DNA of 50,994 nucleotides from Desulfomicrobium sp. (GCA_024709365.1 JANJWV010000181.1:1-50994); one strand, 5' to 3'; counted from the first letter of the stretch, positions 1 to 12,264 are shown. The notes: generated from the letters alone by a model not told the origin. Made by a program: numbers and translations.

Positions 1-2753
<2,753 letters not shown>

Positions 2754-2843
2754 GTGATAATAAGGGGGGTTATATGTGTCGAAATGCCGTCCGGAGCGCG
2801 GGCGGCACTACAGCCGTCATGCCCGCACCGATGAGGCCCCAGT

Positions 2844-2872
2844 ACACTAAACACTGAGTACGGGAAGGTCAA
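2844..2872 (-). promoter_or_regulatory. Candidate carB sigma70 promoter
   Basis: Reading the minus strand, TTGACC (2872-2867) is followed after 17 bases by TAGTGT (2849-2844). The -35 is good and the -10 weak. This would give a leader of roughly 85 bases. Prediction by eye only. Confidence 0.35.
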
Positions 2873-3052
2873 ACACTGCGTTCATGCAAAATCCTGCCCA
2901 ACCCGCCGCGCCTCACACGCCCCGGTTCCGGGCATCGCCGTCGTCGCCGGACGATTGACAAATTTCGGATGCAAGGCGCCGAAAGCGACGAAAATTTTTT
3001 CCACGGCGACACGTTTTTATCATTTACACACGATCATTCTTTTTCTTGACCA

Positions 3053-3075
3053 ATCATCCGAATGATATTCATATC
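3053..3075. promoter_or_regulatory. Inverted repeats upstream of lrp-putA, candidate operator
   Basis: ATCAT-CCGA-ATGAT (3053-3066) overlaps the perfect palindrome GATAT-TC-ATATC (3064-3075). Further ATCAT copies lie at 3019 and 3033. Lrp/AsnC proteins often bind several half-sites near their own promoter, so autoregulation is a reasonable guess. A near copy of the first element occurs at 6864-6879. Confidence 0.4.
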
Positions 3076-3162
3076 CCGCCGTCCGGGCTGTATCCCGCCA
3101 ATCGCCCGTCCGGAGCCGGCCGGACGTGTTCGCACCCGGTTTCCCAATAATGGCAATCTTCA

Positions 3163-3191
3163 TTGACGAAGATCCTTCAAAGAATTATATT
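3163..3191 (+). promoter_or_regulatory. Candidate promoter of lrp-putA
   Basis: TTGACG (3163-3168), 17-base spacer, TATATT (3186-3191), close to the sigma70 consensus. The transcript would start near 3198, giving a short leader that still carries the purine-rich AAAAAGAGAGAGA before the ATG at 3215. Confidence 0.5.
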
Positions 3192-3214
3192 CCTAAAAAG
3201 AGAGAGATCAAACC

Positions 3215-3700
3215 ATGTTAGACAGCACAGACATTCAGATCCTGAACATCCTTCAAGAAAACGGGAAAATCACCAACGCCGAACTGGCCCGCCAGATCGG
3301 CATGGCGCCGTCGGGCGTCCTCGAACGCGTGAAAAAGCTGGAGCAGAAGGGCATCATCGCCGGCTACGAGGTCCGCCTGAACCCCAAGGCCCTGGGGATT
3401 TCCCTCTCGACCTTCATCCAGATCAAGACCTCCGACGCCGTGGGCAGCTCCGAGATAGGCCGCCAGCTGGCCGGGATCGACGAGGTGCAGGAAGTGCACT
3501 GGACCGCGGGCGAGTACAACTATCTCGTCAAGGCCCGGGTCAGCAGCACCGAGACCCTGGCCCTCCTGATGAAGAAATTCGGCGAGATCCCCGGGGTGCG
3601 CGACAGCCGCACCACGCTGGTCCTGGACACCCTGAAGGAAACGCAGGCCCTGTCGCTGCAGTTCATCGAGTGCAGGCAACCCAAGAAAACGACAAAATAA
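3215..3700 (+). CDS. Lrp/AsnC-family transcriptional regulator
   Basis: A 161-residue protein, the normal length for the family. The N-terminal part (about 3-60) is the AsnC winged helix: LDSTDIQILNILQENG, then NAELARQIGMAPSGVLERVKKLEQKGII. The C-terminal part (about 68-150) is the ligand-binding RAM domain. It lies 22 bases upstream of putA on the same strand, so it is probably a local regulator of proline catabolism, and proline or another amino acid is the likely effector (inference). ATCAT-type repeats upstream may be its operator. No frameshift or truncation seen. Confidence 0.9.
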   Translation: MLDSTDIQILNILQENGKITNAELARQIGMAPSGVLERVKKLEQKGIIAGYEVRLNPKALGISLSTFIQIKTSDAVGSSEIGRQLAGIDEVQEVHWTAGEYNYLVKARVSSTETLALLMKKFGEIPGVRDSRTTLVLDTLKETQALSLQFIECRQPKKTTK

Positions 3701-3722
3701 CCCCCAGTACAGGAGACGAGGA

Positions 3723-6700
3723 ATGGACAGTTCAGCTTTGGACAAAAAGATCCGCGAGCGCGGCAAGGAGTTCTTCGCCAGCATTTCCGGCGAGGCCCCT
3801 TCCATCTTCAACAAGGGCTGGTGGACCGGCAAGGTCATGGACTGGTCCATGAAGAACGAGAACTTCAAGGTTCAGCTTTTCCGCTTCGTCGACGTCCTGC
3901 CCTATCTGAACACCTCCGACTCCCTGACCCGGCACATCGACGAGTACTTCGCCGGCGACGACCAGGACGTGCCCAAGGTCCTCAAATGGGGCGCGGGCGC
4001 CATGGGCTCGGGCCTGGGCGGGAAGCTGGCAGCCGGCCTCATGGCCAAGACCATCCGCTCCAACATCGAGGGCATGGCCAAGCAGTTCATCATCGGCGAG
4101 AACACCTCGGACGCCATGAAGAACCTGAAGAAGATCCGCAAGGACGGCTTCGCCTTCACCGTCGACATCCTGGGCGAGGCCACGGTCAGCGAGATCGAGT
4201 CCGAAGCCTACCTGAATGAATATATGGAGCTCCTGGCCGCCCTCAAGAAGGAGCACTCCTCCTGGCCGGCCCTCGGCGTGGGCGAGTTGGACTGGGGACA
4301 CGCGCCCAAGGTCAACATCTCGGTCAAGCCCACGGCCCTCTTTTCCCAGGCCTCGCCCAAGGACTTCGAAGGCTCCGTGCGCGGCATCCAGGACCGCCTG
4401 GCCACCATCCTGCGCAAGGTGAAGGAAATGAACGGCTTCATGCGCATCGACATGGAGCAGTACAAGTTCAAGGACATCACCCTTGAAGTGTACCGCCGCC
4501 TGCGTTCGAGCGAGGAATTCCGGGACTACCCGCACCTGGGCATCGTCCTGCAGGCCTACCTCAAGGACACGGACCAGGACCTGGCCGAACTCCTGGCCTG
4601 GGCCCGGGCCGAGAAGCTCCCCATCTCCATCCGCCTGGTCAAGGGCGCCTACTGGGACTACGAAACCGTCATCGCCAAACAGAACGGCTGGGACATCCCG
4701 GTCTGGACCGTCAAGGCCGACAGCGACGCGGCCTACGAGCGCCAGGCCAGGGTCATCCTGGAGAACCACGACATCTGCCACTTCGGCTGCGCCTCCCACA
4801 ACATCCGCACCATCGCCGCGGTCATGGAGACGGCCAAGGAACTGAACGTGCCCGAGGAGCGCTACGAATTCCAGGTGCTCTACGGCATGGCCGAACCCGT
4901 GCGCAAGGGCCTGCTGAACGTGGCCAAGCGCGTACGCCTCTACGCCCCCTACGGCGACCTGCTGCCCGGCATGGCCTACCTTGTGCGCCGGCTGCTCGAG
5001 AACACGGCCAACGAGTCCTTCCTGCGCCAGTCCTTCGCCGAGGAGGCCGAGGTCGACCGCCTGCTGGAAAACCCGGTCCAGACGGCCGAACGCGAGAAGG
5101 CCTGCCGCGTGCCCAAGGCTGAAACCGAGGCCAAGGGCCTGCCCCGCTTCGAGAACGAGCCCTTCGCCGACTTCACCAAGGAGTCCGTGCGCAAGGCCTT
5201 CATCGACGCCGTGGCCCAGGTCCGCTCCCAGCTCGGCCGCGAATACCCGCTCATCATCGGCGGCAAGGAAGTGCGCACCTCCGACACCCTGCCCTCGGTC
5301 AACCCGGCCAACCCGAGCGAAGTCATCGGCACCATCTGCCAGGCGTCCACCAAGGAGATCGACCTGGCCATCGAGGCCGCCAAAAAGGCCGCCCCGGCCT
5401 GGAAGGCCCTGTCCCCCGAGGAGCGCGCCGGCTTCCTGCTCAAGGCCGCCGAGATCGCCCGCAAGGAGATCTTCACCCTCTCGGCCTGGCAGACCCTCGA
5501 AGTCGGCAAGCAGTACGACCAGGCTCAGGCCGACGTGGCCGAGGCCATCGACTTCCTGGAATACTACGCCCGCGAGATGATCCGCCTCGGCAAGCCCCAG
5601 CGCATGGGCCGCGCCCCGGGCGAGATGAGCCAGCTCATCTACCAGCCCAAGGGCATCGCGGCCGTCATCGCCCCCTGGAACTTCCCCCTGGCCATCAGCT
5701 GCGGCATGAGCGCTGCGGCCATCGTCGCCGGCAACCCGGTCCTGTACAAGCCGGCCGGGCCTTCCTCGGTGGTCGGCTTCACCCTGTCCGAGATCTTCCG
5801 CAAGGCCGGCCTGCCCGACGGCGTGTTCAACTATGTCCCGGGCCGCGGCTCGGTCATGGGCGACTACCTCGTCGAACACCCCGACGTCTCGCTCATCGCC
5901 TTCACCGGCTCCATGGAAGTCGGGCACCGCATCATTAACAAGGCCTCGGTAGTCCACCCCGGCCAGAAGCAGATCAAGAAGGTCATCGCCGAACTGGGCG
6001 GCAAGAACGCCATCATCATCGACGACGACGCCGACCTGGACGAGGCCATCAGGGAAGTGCTCCACTCGGCCTTCGCCTTCCAGGGCCAGAAGTGCTCGGC
6101 CTGCTCGCGCGTCATCGTGGTCGAGCCCATCTACGCCAAGTTCATCGAACGCCTGGTGGAAGGCGCCCGCTCCCTGGCCGTCGGCCCCGCCGAGGACCCG
6201 ACCTACTTCATGGGCCCGGTGGTCGACGACAAGGCCCAGGCCAACGTCCTCAAGTACATCGAGATCGCCAAGAGCGAAGGCAAGCTTCTGGTATCCAGCT
6301 CCGCGCCGTCGAGCGGCTACTACGTGCCCCTGACCATCGTCGAGGGCATCACGCCCGAACACCGCATCGCCCAGGAGGAGGTCTTCGGCCCGCTCCTGTC
6401 GGTCATGAAGGTCAAGAACTTCGACCAGGCCATCGAGTGGGCCAACTCCACCCGCTACTCCCTGACCGGCGCCGTGTTCTCGCGCAGCCCCAGACACCTC
6501 GATCGGGCCCGCGCAGAGTTCAACGTCGGCAACCTGTACCTGAACCGCGGCTCCACCGGCGCCCTGGTCGAACGCCACCCCTTCGGCGGCTTCAACATGT
6601 CCGGCATCGGCTCCAAGGCCGGCGGCCCCGACTACCTCCTGCAGTTCATGGACCCGCGCGTGGTCTGCGAAAACACCATGCGCCGCGGCTTCGCCCCCAT

Positions 6701-6728
6701 CGAGGCCGACGACGACTGGATCATCTGA
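3723..6728 (+). CDS. putA: Bifunctional proline dehydrogenase / delta-1-pyrroline-5-carboxylate dehydrogenase
   Basis: Oxidises proline to glutamate in two steps: an FAD proline dehydrogenase, then an NAD aldehyde dehydrogenase. The 1001 residues match the short PutA class without the ribbon-helix-helix DNA-binding domain of E. coli PutA, consistent with a separate Lrp regulator next door. The PRODH barrel shows RLVKGAYWDYE and the late YAPYGDLLPGMAYLVRR stretch. The ALDH half shows ELGGKNA with the general-base Glu757, the catalytic Cys791 in QGQKCSA, and HPFGGFNMSG near the end. AGGAG at 3711-3715 supports the ATG at 3723. A terminator hairpin follows, so lrp-putA looks like a two-gene operon. 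Confidence 0.97.
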   Translation: MDSSALDKKIRERGKEFFASISGEAPSIFNKGWWTGKVMDWSMKNENFKVQLFRFVDVLPYLNTSDSLTRHIDEYFAGDDQDVPKVLKWGAGAMGSGLGGKLAAGLMAKTIRSNIEGMAKQFIIGENTSDAMKNLKKIRKDGFAFTVDILGEATVSEIESEAYLNEYMELLAALKKEHSSWPALGVGELDWGHAPKVNISVKPTALFSQASPKDFEGSVRGIQDRLATILRKVKEMNGFMRIDMEQYKFKDITLEVYRRLRSSEEFRDYPHLGIVLQAYLKDTDQDLAELLAWARAEKLPISIRLVKGAYWDYETVIAKQNGWDIPVWTVKADSDAAYERQARVILENHDICHFGCASHNIRTIAAVMETAKELNVPEERYEFQVLYGMAEPVRKGLLNVAKRVRLYAPYGDLLPGMAYLVRRLLENTANESFLRQSFAEEAEVDRLLENPVQTAEREKACRVPKAETEAKGLPRFENEPFADFTKESVRKAFIDAVAQVRSQLGREYPLIIGGKEVRTSDTLPSVNPANPSEVIGTICQASTKEIDLAIEAAKKAAPAWKALSPEERAGFLLKAAEIARKEIFTLSAWQTLEVGKQYDQAQADVAEAIDFLEYYAREMIRLGKPQRMGRAPGEMSQLIYQPKGIAAVIAPWNFPLAISCGMSAAAIVAGNPVLYKPAGPSSVVGFTLSEIFRKAGLPDGVFNYVPGRGSVMGDYLVEHPDVSLIAFTGSMEVGHRIINKASVVHPGQKQIKKVIAELGGKNAIIIDDDADLDEAIREVLHSAFAFQGQKCSACSRVIVVEPIYAKFIERLVEGARSLAVGPAEDPTYFMGPVVDDKAQANVLKYIEIAKSEGKLLVSSSAPSSGYYVPLTIVEGITPEHRIAQEEVFGPLLSVMKVKNFDQAIEWANSTRYSLTGAVFSRSPRHLDRARAEFNVGNLYLNRGSTGALVERHPFGGFNMSGIGSKAGGPDYLLQFMDPRVVCENTMRRGFAPIEADDDWII

Positions 6729-6751
6729 CGCGCTTCATCGATTCACTTCGC

Positions 6752-6787
6752 GGCTTGCCGGACACCTCTACGGCCAGCCATTTTTTT
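6752..6787 (+). terminator. Rho-independent terminator after putA
   Basis: GGCT-T-GCCG pairs with CGGC-C-AGCC (one internal mismatch) and is followed by A and seven T residues at 6781-6787. Confidence 0.75.
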
Positions 6788-7172
6788 GTACGCACGATTA
6801 CCCCCCCATGCCACGACAAAACATTGGTACGAAAAATCGCCCATCACGGAGTCCGGAAATCAGCAATCATCCGGAATGAGGCCGTGTCCCGCCATTGAAA
6901 TTGAACAAAATTTCCTATATCGCCCATTTTCCGAATATTCACCAAAACAGAATCACCTCGGGTGAGCACCTTTCTCTTTTTGGAAAGAAATTGATTTCTA
7001 ACCGGTTCTCATGTAGTCGTTTTTTACAAAATTTGCATAATTGTCCCGTCGTTACCGCTTCCGTCCCTTGTTTTTCCCGAAGGGGGTAATCCGGATTCTC
7101 CGGTTCCATATCTCACCCAAACCGGTCCGCCGTCTGCGGACCCAAGGGCTCTGCAACCTGAAGGAGGACTTC
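6788..7172. other. AT-rich intergenic region upstream of livJ
   Basis: No credible gene. The stretch 6890-7050 is clearly more AT-rich than its surroundings and probably carries the liv promoter; several weak -10-like boxes (such as CATAAT at 7036) exist but none with a convincing -35. It includes CAATCATCCGGAATGA at 6864-6879, resembling the element before lrp-putA, and a leader hairpin at 7124-7142. Confidence 0.6.
7124..7142 (+). repeat. Hairpin in the livJ leader
   Basis: GGTCCGC and GCGGACC form a perfect 7-bp stem around a 5-base loop, ending about 30 bases before the livJ ATG. No T-run follows, so this is not a terminator. It could stabilise the transcript or be an operator. Confidence 0.45.
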
Positions 7173-8303
7173 ATGAAGAGAAAGCTGTTCACACTTGGAT
7201 TCCTGACCCTGGCCCTCGTGGCGCTGACCCTGGGGTCGGCCTGGGCGAAGACCGTCCGCATCGGCCTCATGTGCCCCCTGACGGGCTCCTGGGCCAGCGA
7301 AGGCCAGGACATGAAACAGATCGTCGAGCTGCTCGCGGCCGAGACCAACAAGGCCGGCGGCATTAACGGAGATCAGGTCGAGATCGTCATCGAAGACGAC
7401 GGCGGCGACCCGCGCCAGGCCGCACTGGCAGCCACCCGTCTGACCACCAAGGAAATTTCCGCCGTCATCGGCACCTACGGTTCCTCCGTGACCGAAGCCT
7501 CCCAGAACATCTACGCCGAATCCGGCATCCTGCAGGTCGCCACTGGCTCCACGGCCATCCGCCTGTCCGAGAAGAACCTGCCCCTCTTTTTCCGCACCTG
7601 CCCCCGCGACGACGAGCAGGGCATGGTCGCCGCCAAGACCCTGAGCACCCTGGGCTTCGCCAAGATCGCCATCCTGCATGACAACACCTCCTACGCCAAG
7701 GGCCTGGCCGACGAAGCCAAGTCGCTGCTCGAAAAGGAAGGCAAGACCATCGCCTTCTTCGACGCCCTGACCCCCGGCGAGCGCGACTACAACGCCATCC
7801 TGACCAAGCTGAAGTCCGCCGCCCCCGACGTCATCTTCTTCACCGGCTACTACCCCGAAGCCGGCATGCTGCTGCGCCAGAAGATGGAAATGGGCTGGAA
7901 GGTGCCCATGCTCGGCGGTGACGCCACCAACAACCCCGACCTGGTCAAGATCGCCGGCAACAAGGCCGCCGAAGACTTCATGTTCCTGAGCCCGCCCGTC
8001 CCGGCCGACCTCGACACCCCTGAGGCCAAGGCCTTCATGGAAGCCTACAAGGCCAAGTACGGCACCGCTCCCGGCTCCGTCTGGGCCGTGCTGGCCGGCG
8101 ACGCCTACCGCGTCATCGTCGAAGCCATCGCCAAGTCCAAGGAGACCGCCGGCGAAAAGCTCGCCGCCTACCTCAAGACCCAGCTCAAGGATTTCTCCGG
8201 CCTGACCGGCAAGATCTCCTTCAACGAGAAGGGCGACCGCGTTGGCGACCTGTACCGCGTGTACAAGGTCGACGCCGCCGGCGCCTTCGTCCTGCAGCCG
8301 TAA
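7173..8303 (+). CDS. livJ: ABC transporter periplasmic amino-acid binding protein (LivJ-like)
   Basis: Captures a branched-chain or related amino acid in the periplasm and delivers it to LivHM. 376 residues with a clear signal peptide: basic start MKRK, hydrophobic core, predicted cleavage after Ala25 in GSAWA. The mature part is a type I periplasmic binding fold (VRIGLMCPLTGSWASEGQ; GSTAIRLSEKNLPLFFRTCPRDDEQG). The ATG at 7173 has AAGGAGG at 7161-7167; a longer in-frame reading from 7041 runs through non-coding leader. First gene of livJHMGF. The true substrate is not fixed by sequence; location next to putA allows proline or another amino acid. Confidence 0.92.
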   Translation: MKRKLFTLGFLTLALVALTLGSAWAKTVRIGLMCPLTGSWASEGQDMKQIVELLAAETNKAGGINGDQVEIVIEDDGGDPRQAALAATRLTTKEISAVIGTYGSSVTEASQNIYAESGILQVATGSTAIRLSEKNLPLFFRTCPRDDEQGMVAAKTLSTLGFAKIAILHDNTSYAKGLADEAKSLLEKEGKTIAFFDALTPGERDYNAILTKLKSAAPDVIFFTGYYPEAGMLLRQKMEMGWKVPMLGGDATNNPDLVKIAGNKAAEDFMFLSPPVPADLDTPEAKAFMEAYKAKYGTAPGSVWAVLAGDAYRVIVEAIAKSKETAGEKLAAYLKTQLKDFSGLTGKISFNEKGDRVGDLYRVYKVDAAGAFVLQP

Positions 8304-8310
8304 ACGCCAA

Positions 8311-8335
8311 GGGCTCCCCCCGCGCGGGGGAGCCC
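8311..8335 (+). terminator. Hairpin between livJ and livH (partial terminator)
   Basis: GGGCTCCCCC and GGGGGAGCCC form a perfect 10-bp stem with a CGCGC loop, followed only by TTTCCC. It probably stops some transcripts or protects the livJ message, giving more binding protein than permease, as is common in such operons. Confidence 0.7.
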
Positions 8336-8367
8336 TTTCCCATCAACACCTTGCCCTGGCGTTCATC

Positions 8368-9273
8368 ATGGAAGAATTTTTTCAGCAGCTGACCAACGGT
8401 CTGGCGGTCGGAGGGATCTACGCCCTCATCGCCCTGGGCTACACCATGGTCTACGGGGTCATGAAGCTCATCAACTTCGCCCACGGAGACCTTTTCACCA
8501 TCGGCGCCTACCTCGGCCTGACCCTGCTGGTGTCATTCGGCCTCTTCGACAAGATCGGACCGCTCCCGGCGGTGATCCTGCTGGCCGTCATGGTCATGGT
8601 CCTGGTGGCCATCATCGGCGCGATCCTCGAACGGGTGGCCTACAAACCCCTGCGGCATTCGCCGCGGCTTTCGGCCGTGGTCTCGGCCCTGGGCGCGTCC
8701 ATCTTCTTTCAGAACGCGATCATGGCCATCTACAGCCCCAAATTTCTGGTCTACCCCCACGACATCCTGCCCAAGGCCGCCGTCAACATCCTGGGGCTGG
8801 ACATCCCGATCATGCGCATCATCCTGTTCCTGACGTCCCTTCTGCTCATGCTGGCCCTCTACTTCTTCATCCAGAAGACCAAGATCGGCACTGCCATCCG
8901 CGCCGCGGCCATCGACCAGGGCGCGGCCAAGCTCATGGGCATCAACGTGGACCGCGTGATCATGCTCGTCTTCTGCATCGGCCCCGCCCTGGGCGGCGCG
9001 GCCGGGCTCATGGTCGGGCTCTACTACGGGCAGATCAACTTCAGCATGGGCTGGATGTACGGCCTCAAGGCCTTCACCGCCGCCATCCTGGGCGGCATCG
9101 GCAACATCCCCGGCGCCATGGTCGGCGGGCTGCTGCTGGGCGTCATCGAAGCCCTGGGCGCGGCCTACATCTCCATCGCCTGGAAGGACGCCATCGCCTT
9201 CTGCGTCCTGATCCTCATCCTCATCGTCAGGCCCACGGGCCTGCTGGGAGAAAGGGTGGCTGAAAAAGTATGA
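8368..9273 (+). CDS. livH: Branched-chain amino-acid ABC transporter permease LivH
   Basis: Inner-membrane permease of 301 residues with many hydrophobic segments. The N-terminus (LTNGLAVGGIYALIALGYTMVYGVMKLINFAHGDLF) is a clear LivH signature, and GAMVGGLLLGVIEALGA lies near the end. The ATG at 8368 fits family starts, but the upstream bases show no Shine-Dalgarno, so translation may be weak. The stop overlaps the livM start by the ATGA tetranucleotide, implying translational coupling. It forms the membrane channel with LivM. Confidence 0.94.
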   Translation: MEEFFQQLTNGLAVGGIYALIALGYTMVYGVMKLINFAHGDLFTIGAYLGLTLLVSFGLFDKIGPLPAVILLAVMVMVLVAIIGAILERVAYKPLRHSPRLSAVVSALGASIFFQNAIMAIYSPKFLVYPHDILPKAAVNILGLDIPIMRIILFLTSLLLMLALYFFIQKTKIGTAIRAAAIDQGAAKLMGINVDRVIMLVFCIGPALGGAAGLMVGLYYGQINFSMGWMYGLKAFTAAILGGIGNIPGAMVGGLLLGVIEALGAAYISIAWKDAIAFCVLILILIVRPTGLLGERVAEKV

Positions 9274-10226
9274 AATCGAGCAAAATCCTCTACCTCGTCT
9301 TCGCCGCGGCCATGGCCACATGCCCGTTCTTCCTCAACGCCTACTGGACGGACGTCTTCAACAACGTCGGCCTGTACGCCATCCTGGCCCTGAGCCTCAA
9401 CGTCATCCTCGGCCACTGCGGACTCTTCCACATGGGACACGCCGCCTTCTACGCCATCGGCGCGTACACCGCGGCCATCCTGAACACCATGTACGGCGTC
9501 CCCGTGCTCTGGCTCATGCCCCTGGCCGGCATCCTGGCCGGGCTGTTCGCCATGATCGTGGCCCGGCCCATCATCCACCTGCGCGGCGACTACCTGCTCA
9601 TCGTGACCATCGGCATCGTCGAGATCGTGCGCATCGCCCTCATCAACAACGTCTTCGACATCACCGGCGGCGCCAACGGCATCTTCGGCATCAGCCGCCC
9701 TTCGGTCTTCGGGTTCAAGATCTCCAAGCCCGAACACTTCTTCTACCTCATCTGGGGCTTCGCCGCCCTGACCATCTTCCTCCTCATGCGCCTGGAGCAC
9801 TCCCGCTTCGGCCGGGCGCTCCTGTACATCAAGGAGGATGAGGTCGCGGCCGGCGGCAGCGGCATCAACGTGGCCCACCACAAACTCGTGGCCTTCATCA
9901 TCGGCGCGGTCTGGGCCGGCATGTGCGGCACCATCTACGCGGCCAAGATGACCATCATCGCGCCGGAGTCCTTTTCCTTCGCCGAGTCCGTCATCCTCTT
10001 CACCATCGTCATCCTGGGCGGCTCGGGCAGCATCCCCGGCGTCATCCTCGGGTCCTTCCTGCTCGTGGGCCTGCCCGAAGTGTTCCGCGGCCTGGCCGAG
10101 TACCGCATGCTGGTCTTCGGCGCGGCCATGGTCCTCATGATGATCTTCCGCAACCAGGGCCTGCTGCCCCCCGGCCCGAAACGCTACGACGTCGCGGCCA
10201 GGCTCCAGGCGGGAGGTGCGCAGTGA
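9270..10226 (+). CDS. livM: Branched-chain amino-acid ABC transporter permease LivM
   Basis: 318-residue integral membrane permease partner of LivH. Family signatures include LNVILGHCGLFHMGHAAFYAIGAYTAAIL and, later, GGSGSIPGVILGSFLLVGLPEVFR. The start overlaps livH by four bases and the end overlaps livG by four bases (GTGA), so the three are translated together. Length is usual for the family. Confidence 0.94.
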   Translation: MKSSKILYLVFAAAMATCPFFLNAYWTDVFNNVGLYAILALSLNVILGHCGLFHMGHAAFYAIGAYTAAILNTMYGVPVLWLMPLAGILAGLFAMIVARPIIHLRGDYLLIVTIGIVEIVRIALINNVFDITGGANGIFGISRPSVFGFKISKPEHFFYLIWGFAALTIFLLMRLEHSRFGRALLYIKEDEVAAGGSGINVAHHKLVAFIIGAVWAGMCGTIYAAKMTIIAPESFSFAESVILFTIVILGGSGSIPGVILGSFLLVGLPEVFRGLAEYRMLVFGAAMVLMMIFRNQGLLPPGPKRYDVAARLQAGGAQ

Positions 10227-10987
10227 CCCTCCTCTCCGTCGACAACCTGAGCAAGAGCTTCGGCGGCCTCATGGCCGTGAACGACGTCACCTTCGAGGTG
10301 GAGTCTGGCAGCATCGTCGGCCTCATCGGCCCCAACGGGGCGGGCAAGACCACGGTCTTCAACCTCATTACCGGCAACTACCAGCCCAACACCGGCACGG
10401 TCCTCTTCGACGGGCAGAACCTCGTCGGGCTGCCCACCCACACCATCGTGGAAAAGGGCATTGCCCGCACGTTCCAGACCATCCGCCTGTTCCAGAACAT
10501 GACGGTCCTGGAGAACGTCCTGGCCGGAGCCCACTGCCGCATGCGCGCCGGGTGCATCGCTGCCATGCTGCGCACGCCCGCGCAGCGCCGGGAAGAGGAA
10601 GAGGCCATGCGCCAGGCCATGGGGGAACTCGAGTTCGTGGGCCTGGGCAAGGAGTGGCAGAACAAGGCCAAGAACCTGTCCTACGGCAATCAGCGCCTCC
10701 TGGAGATCGCCAGGGCCCTGGCCACAAAGCCCAAGCTCATCGTGCTCGACGAGCCCGCGGGCGGCATGAACGATCAGGAGACCCAGGAACTCATCACCCT
10801 CATCCGCGCCATCCAGGACCGCGGCATCACGGTGCTCCTGATCGAACACGACATGGGCCTGGTCATGCGCGTCTGCTCGTCCCTGGTGGTGCTTGAGCAC
10901 GGGGCCAAGATCGCCTCCGGAACCCCCGCAGAAATCCAGTCCAACCCAAGGGTCATCGAAGCCTATCTCGGCGCCGACTCCGAATAA
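10223..10987 (+). CDS. livG: Branched-chain amino-acid ABC transporter ATPase LivG
   Basis: 254-residue ATP-binding subunit powering the LivHM channel. Walker A GPNGAGKT at residues 36-43, signature region LSYGNQRLLEIARAL, Walker B LIVLDEPAGG, and a switch histidine in LLIEHDM. The signature motif reads LSYG rather than LSGG, as in many LivG proteins. The start is GTG at 10223 with GGGAGG at 10211-10216; a longer reading from 9923 only runs through livM in another frame. Confidence 0.95.
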   Translation: MTLLSVDNLSKSFGGLMAVNDVTFEVESGSIVGLIGPNGAGKTTVFNLITGNYQPNTGTVLFDGQNLVGLPTHTIVEKGIARTFQTIRLFQNMTVLENVLAGAHCRMRAGCIAAMLRTPAQRREEEEAMRQAMGELEFVGLGKEWQNKAKNLSYGNQRLLEIARALATKPKLIVLDEPAGGMNDQETQELITLIRAIQDRGITVLLIEHDMGLVMRVCSSLVVLEHGAKIASGTPAEIQSNPRVIEAYLGADSE

Positions 10988-10997
10988 GGTATCCGCC

Positions 10998-11711
<714 letters not shown>

Positions 11712-11738
11712 CCCCTTTCAGCGCAGAGCGGAAAAAGG

Positions 11739-11771
11739 AAAGCCACGCCGGTTCCGCCGACGTGGCTTTTT
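11739..11771 (+). terminator. Terminator after livF
   Basis: AAAGCCACG pairs with CGTGGCTTT across a 13-base loop, and the 3' arm runs into a T tract. It marks the end of livJHMGF; the convergent EVE-domain gene ends just beyond. Confidence 0.8.
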
Positions 11772-11802
11772 CATTGCCGCACGACAACGCAGGCGCGAGC
11801 CG

Positions 11803-12264
11803 TCATTCTCTGCCCAGGCGGCAGACGATCTCGAACTCCTCCTGCGTGACCGGCATGACCGACAGCCGCGAGCCCTTCTTCAGGAGTTCCATCCGCTCCA
11901 GCCCCTTGACCCCGCGCAACGCGGCCAGCGGGACAGGACTCGCAAACTTCTCCACGAACTGCACATCGACCATGAACCACAGGGGCTTCTCGGGCGTGGA
12001 CTTGGGATCGAAGTGCCTGTCCTCGGGATTCCAGGCCGTGTGGTCCGGGTACGCCTCCCTGGCCACCCTGGCGATGCCCGCCACCGAAGGGGTCGTCACG
12101 CTGTGGTAAAACAGGATCAGGTCGCCCACGCTCATGCCGTCGCGCATGAAATTGCGCGCCTGGTAGTTGCGCACCCCGTCCCAGCTCGTGGTGCCTTCGG
12201 GCAGGGCCGCCAGATCGTCGATGGAAAAGCACCCGGGTTCCGTCTTCATGAGCCAGTATTTCAT
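11803..12264 (-). CDS. EVE-domain protein
   Basis: 153 residues, the whole protein being one EVE domain (PUA-like fold): MKYWLMKTEPGCFSIDDL at the start, WDGVRNYQARNFMRD and GDLILFYHS next, then VGIARV-like VAGIARVAREAYPD. EVE domains are reader modules thought to bind modified bases in DNA or RNA; related human THYN1 has the same layout. Target here unknown. Start at 12264 is preceded by GGGAGG. It lies downstream of qmoD but a terminator (12347-12381) separates them. The leader holds a second hairpin at 12308-12337. Confidence 0.88.
   Translation of the reverse strand: MKYWLMKTEPGCFSIDDLAALPEGTTSWDGVRNYQARNFMRDGMSVGDLILFYHSVTTPSVAGIARVAREAYPDHTAWNPEDRHFDPKSTPEKPLWFMVDVQFVEKFASPVPLAALRGVKGLERMELLKKGSRLSVMPVTQEEFEIVCRLGRE

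Larger units (their letters stand above)
2754..3214. other. Divergent intergenic region between carB and lrp
   Basis: A 461-bp gap without a convincing gene. It holds a candidate carB promoter on the minus strand, a candidate lrp promoter close to 3163-3191, and an AT-rich stretch (about 2990-3075) with repeated ATCAT/ATGAT half-sites. The half-sites lie at 3019, 3033, 3053 and 3062, followed by a GATAT-TC-ATATC palindrome at 3064-3075. Confidence 0.7.

Noticed and set aside
3732-6578. 948-residue open frame on the minus strand
   Set aside because: Antisense of putA, whose domains and active sites are clear on the other strand.
6895-7089. 64-residue open frame between putA and livJ
   Set aside because: AT-rich with codon use unlike genes here, no ribosome-binding site; more likely promoter DNA.
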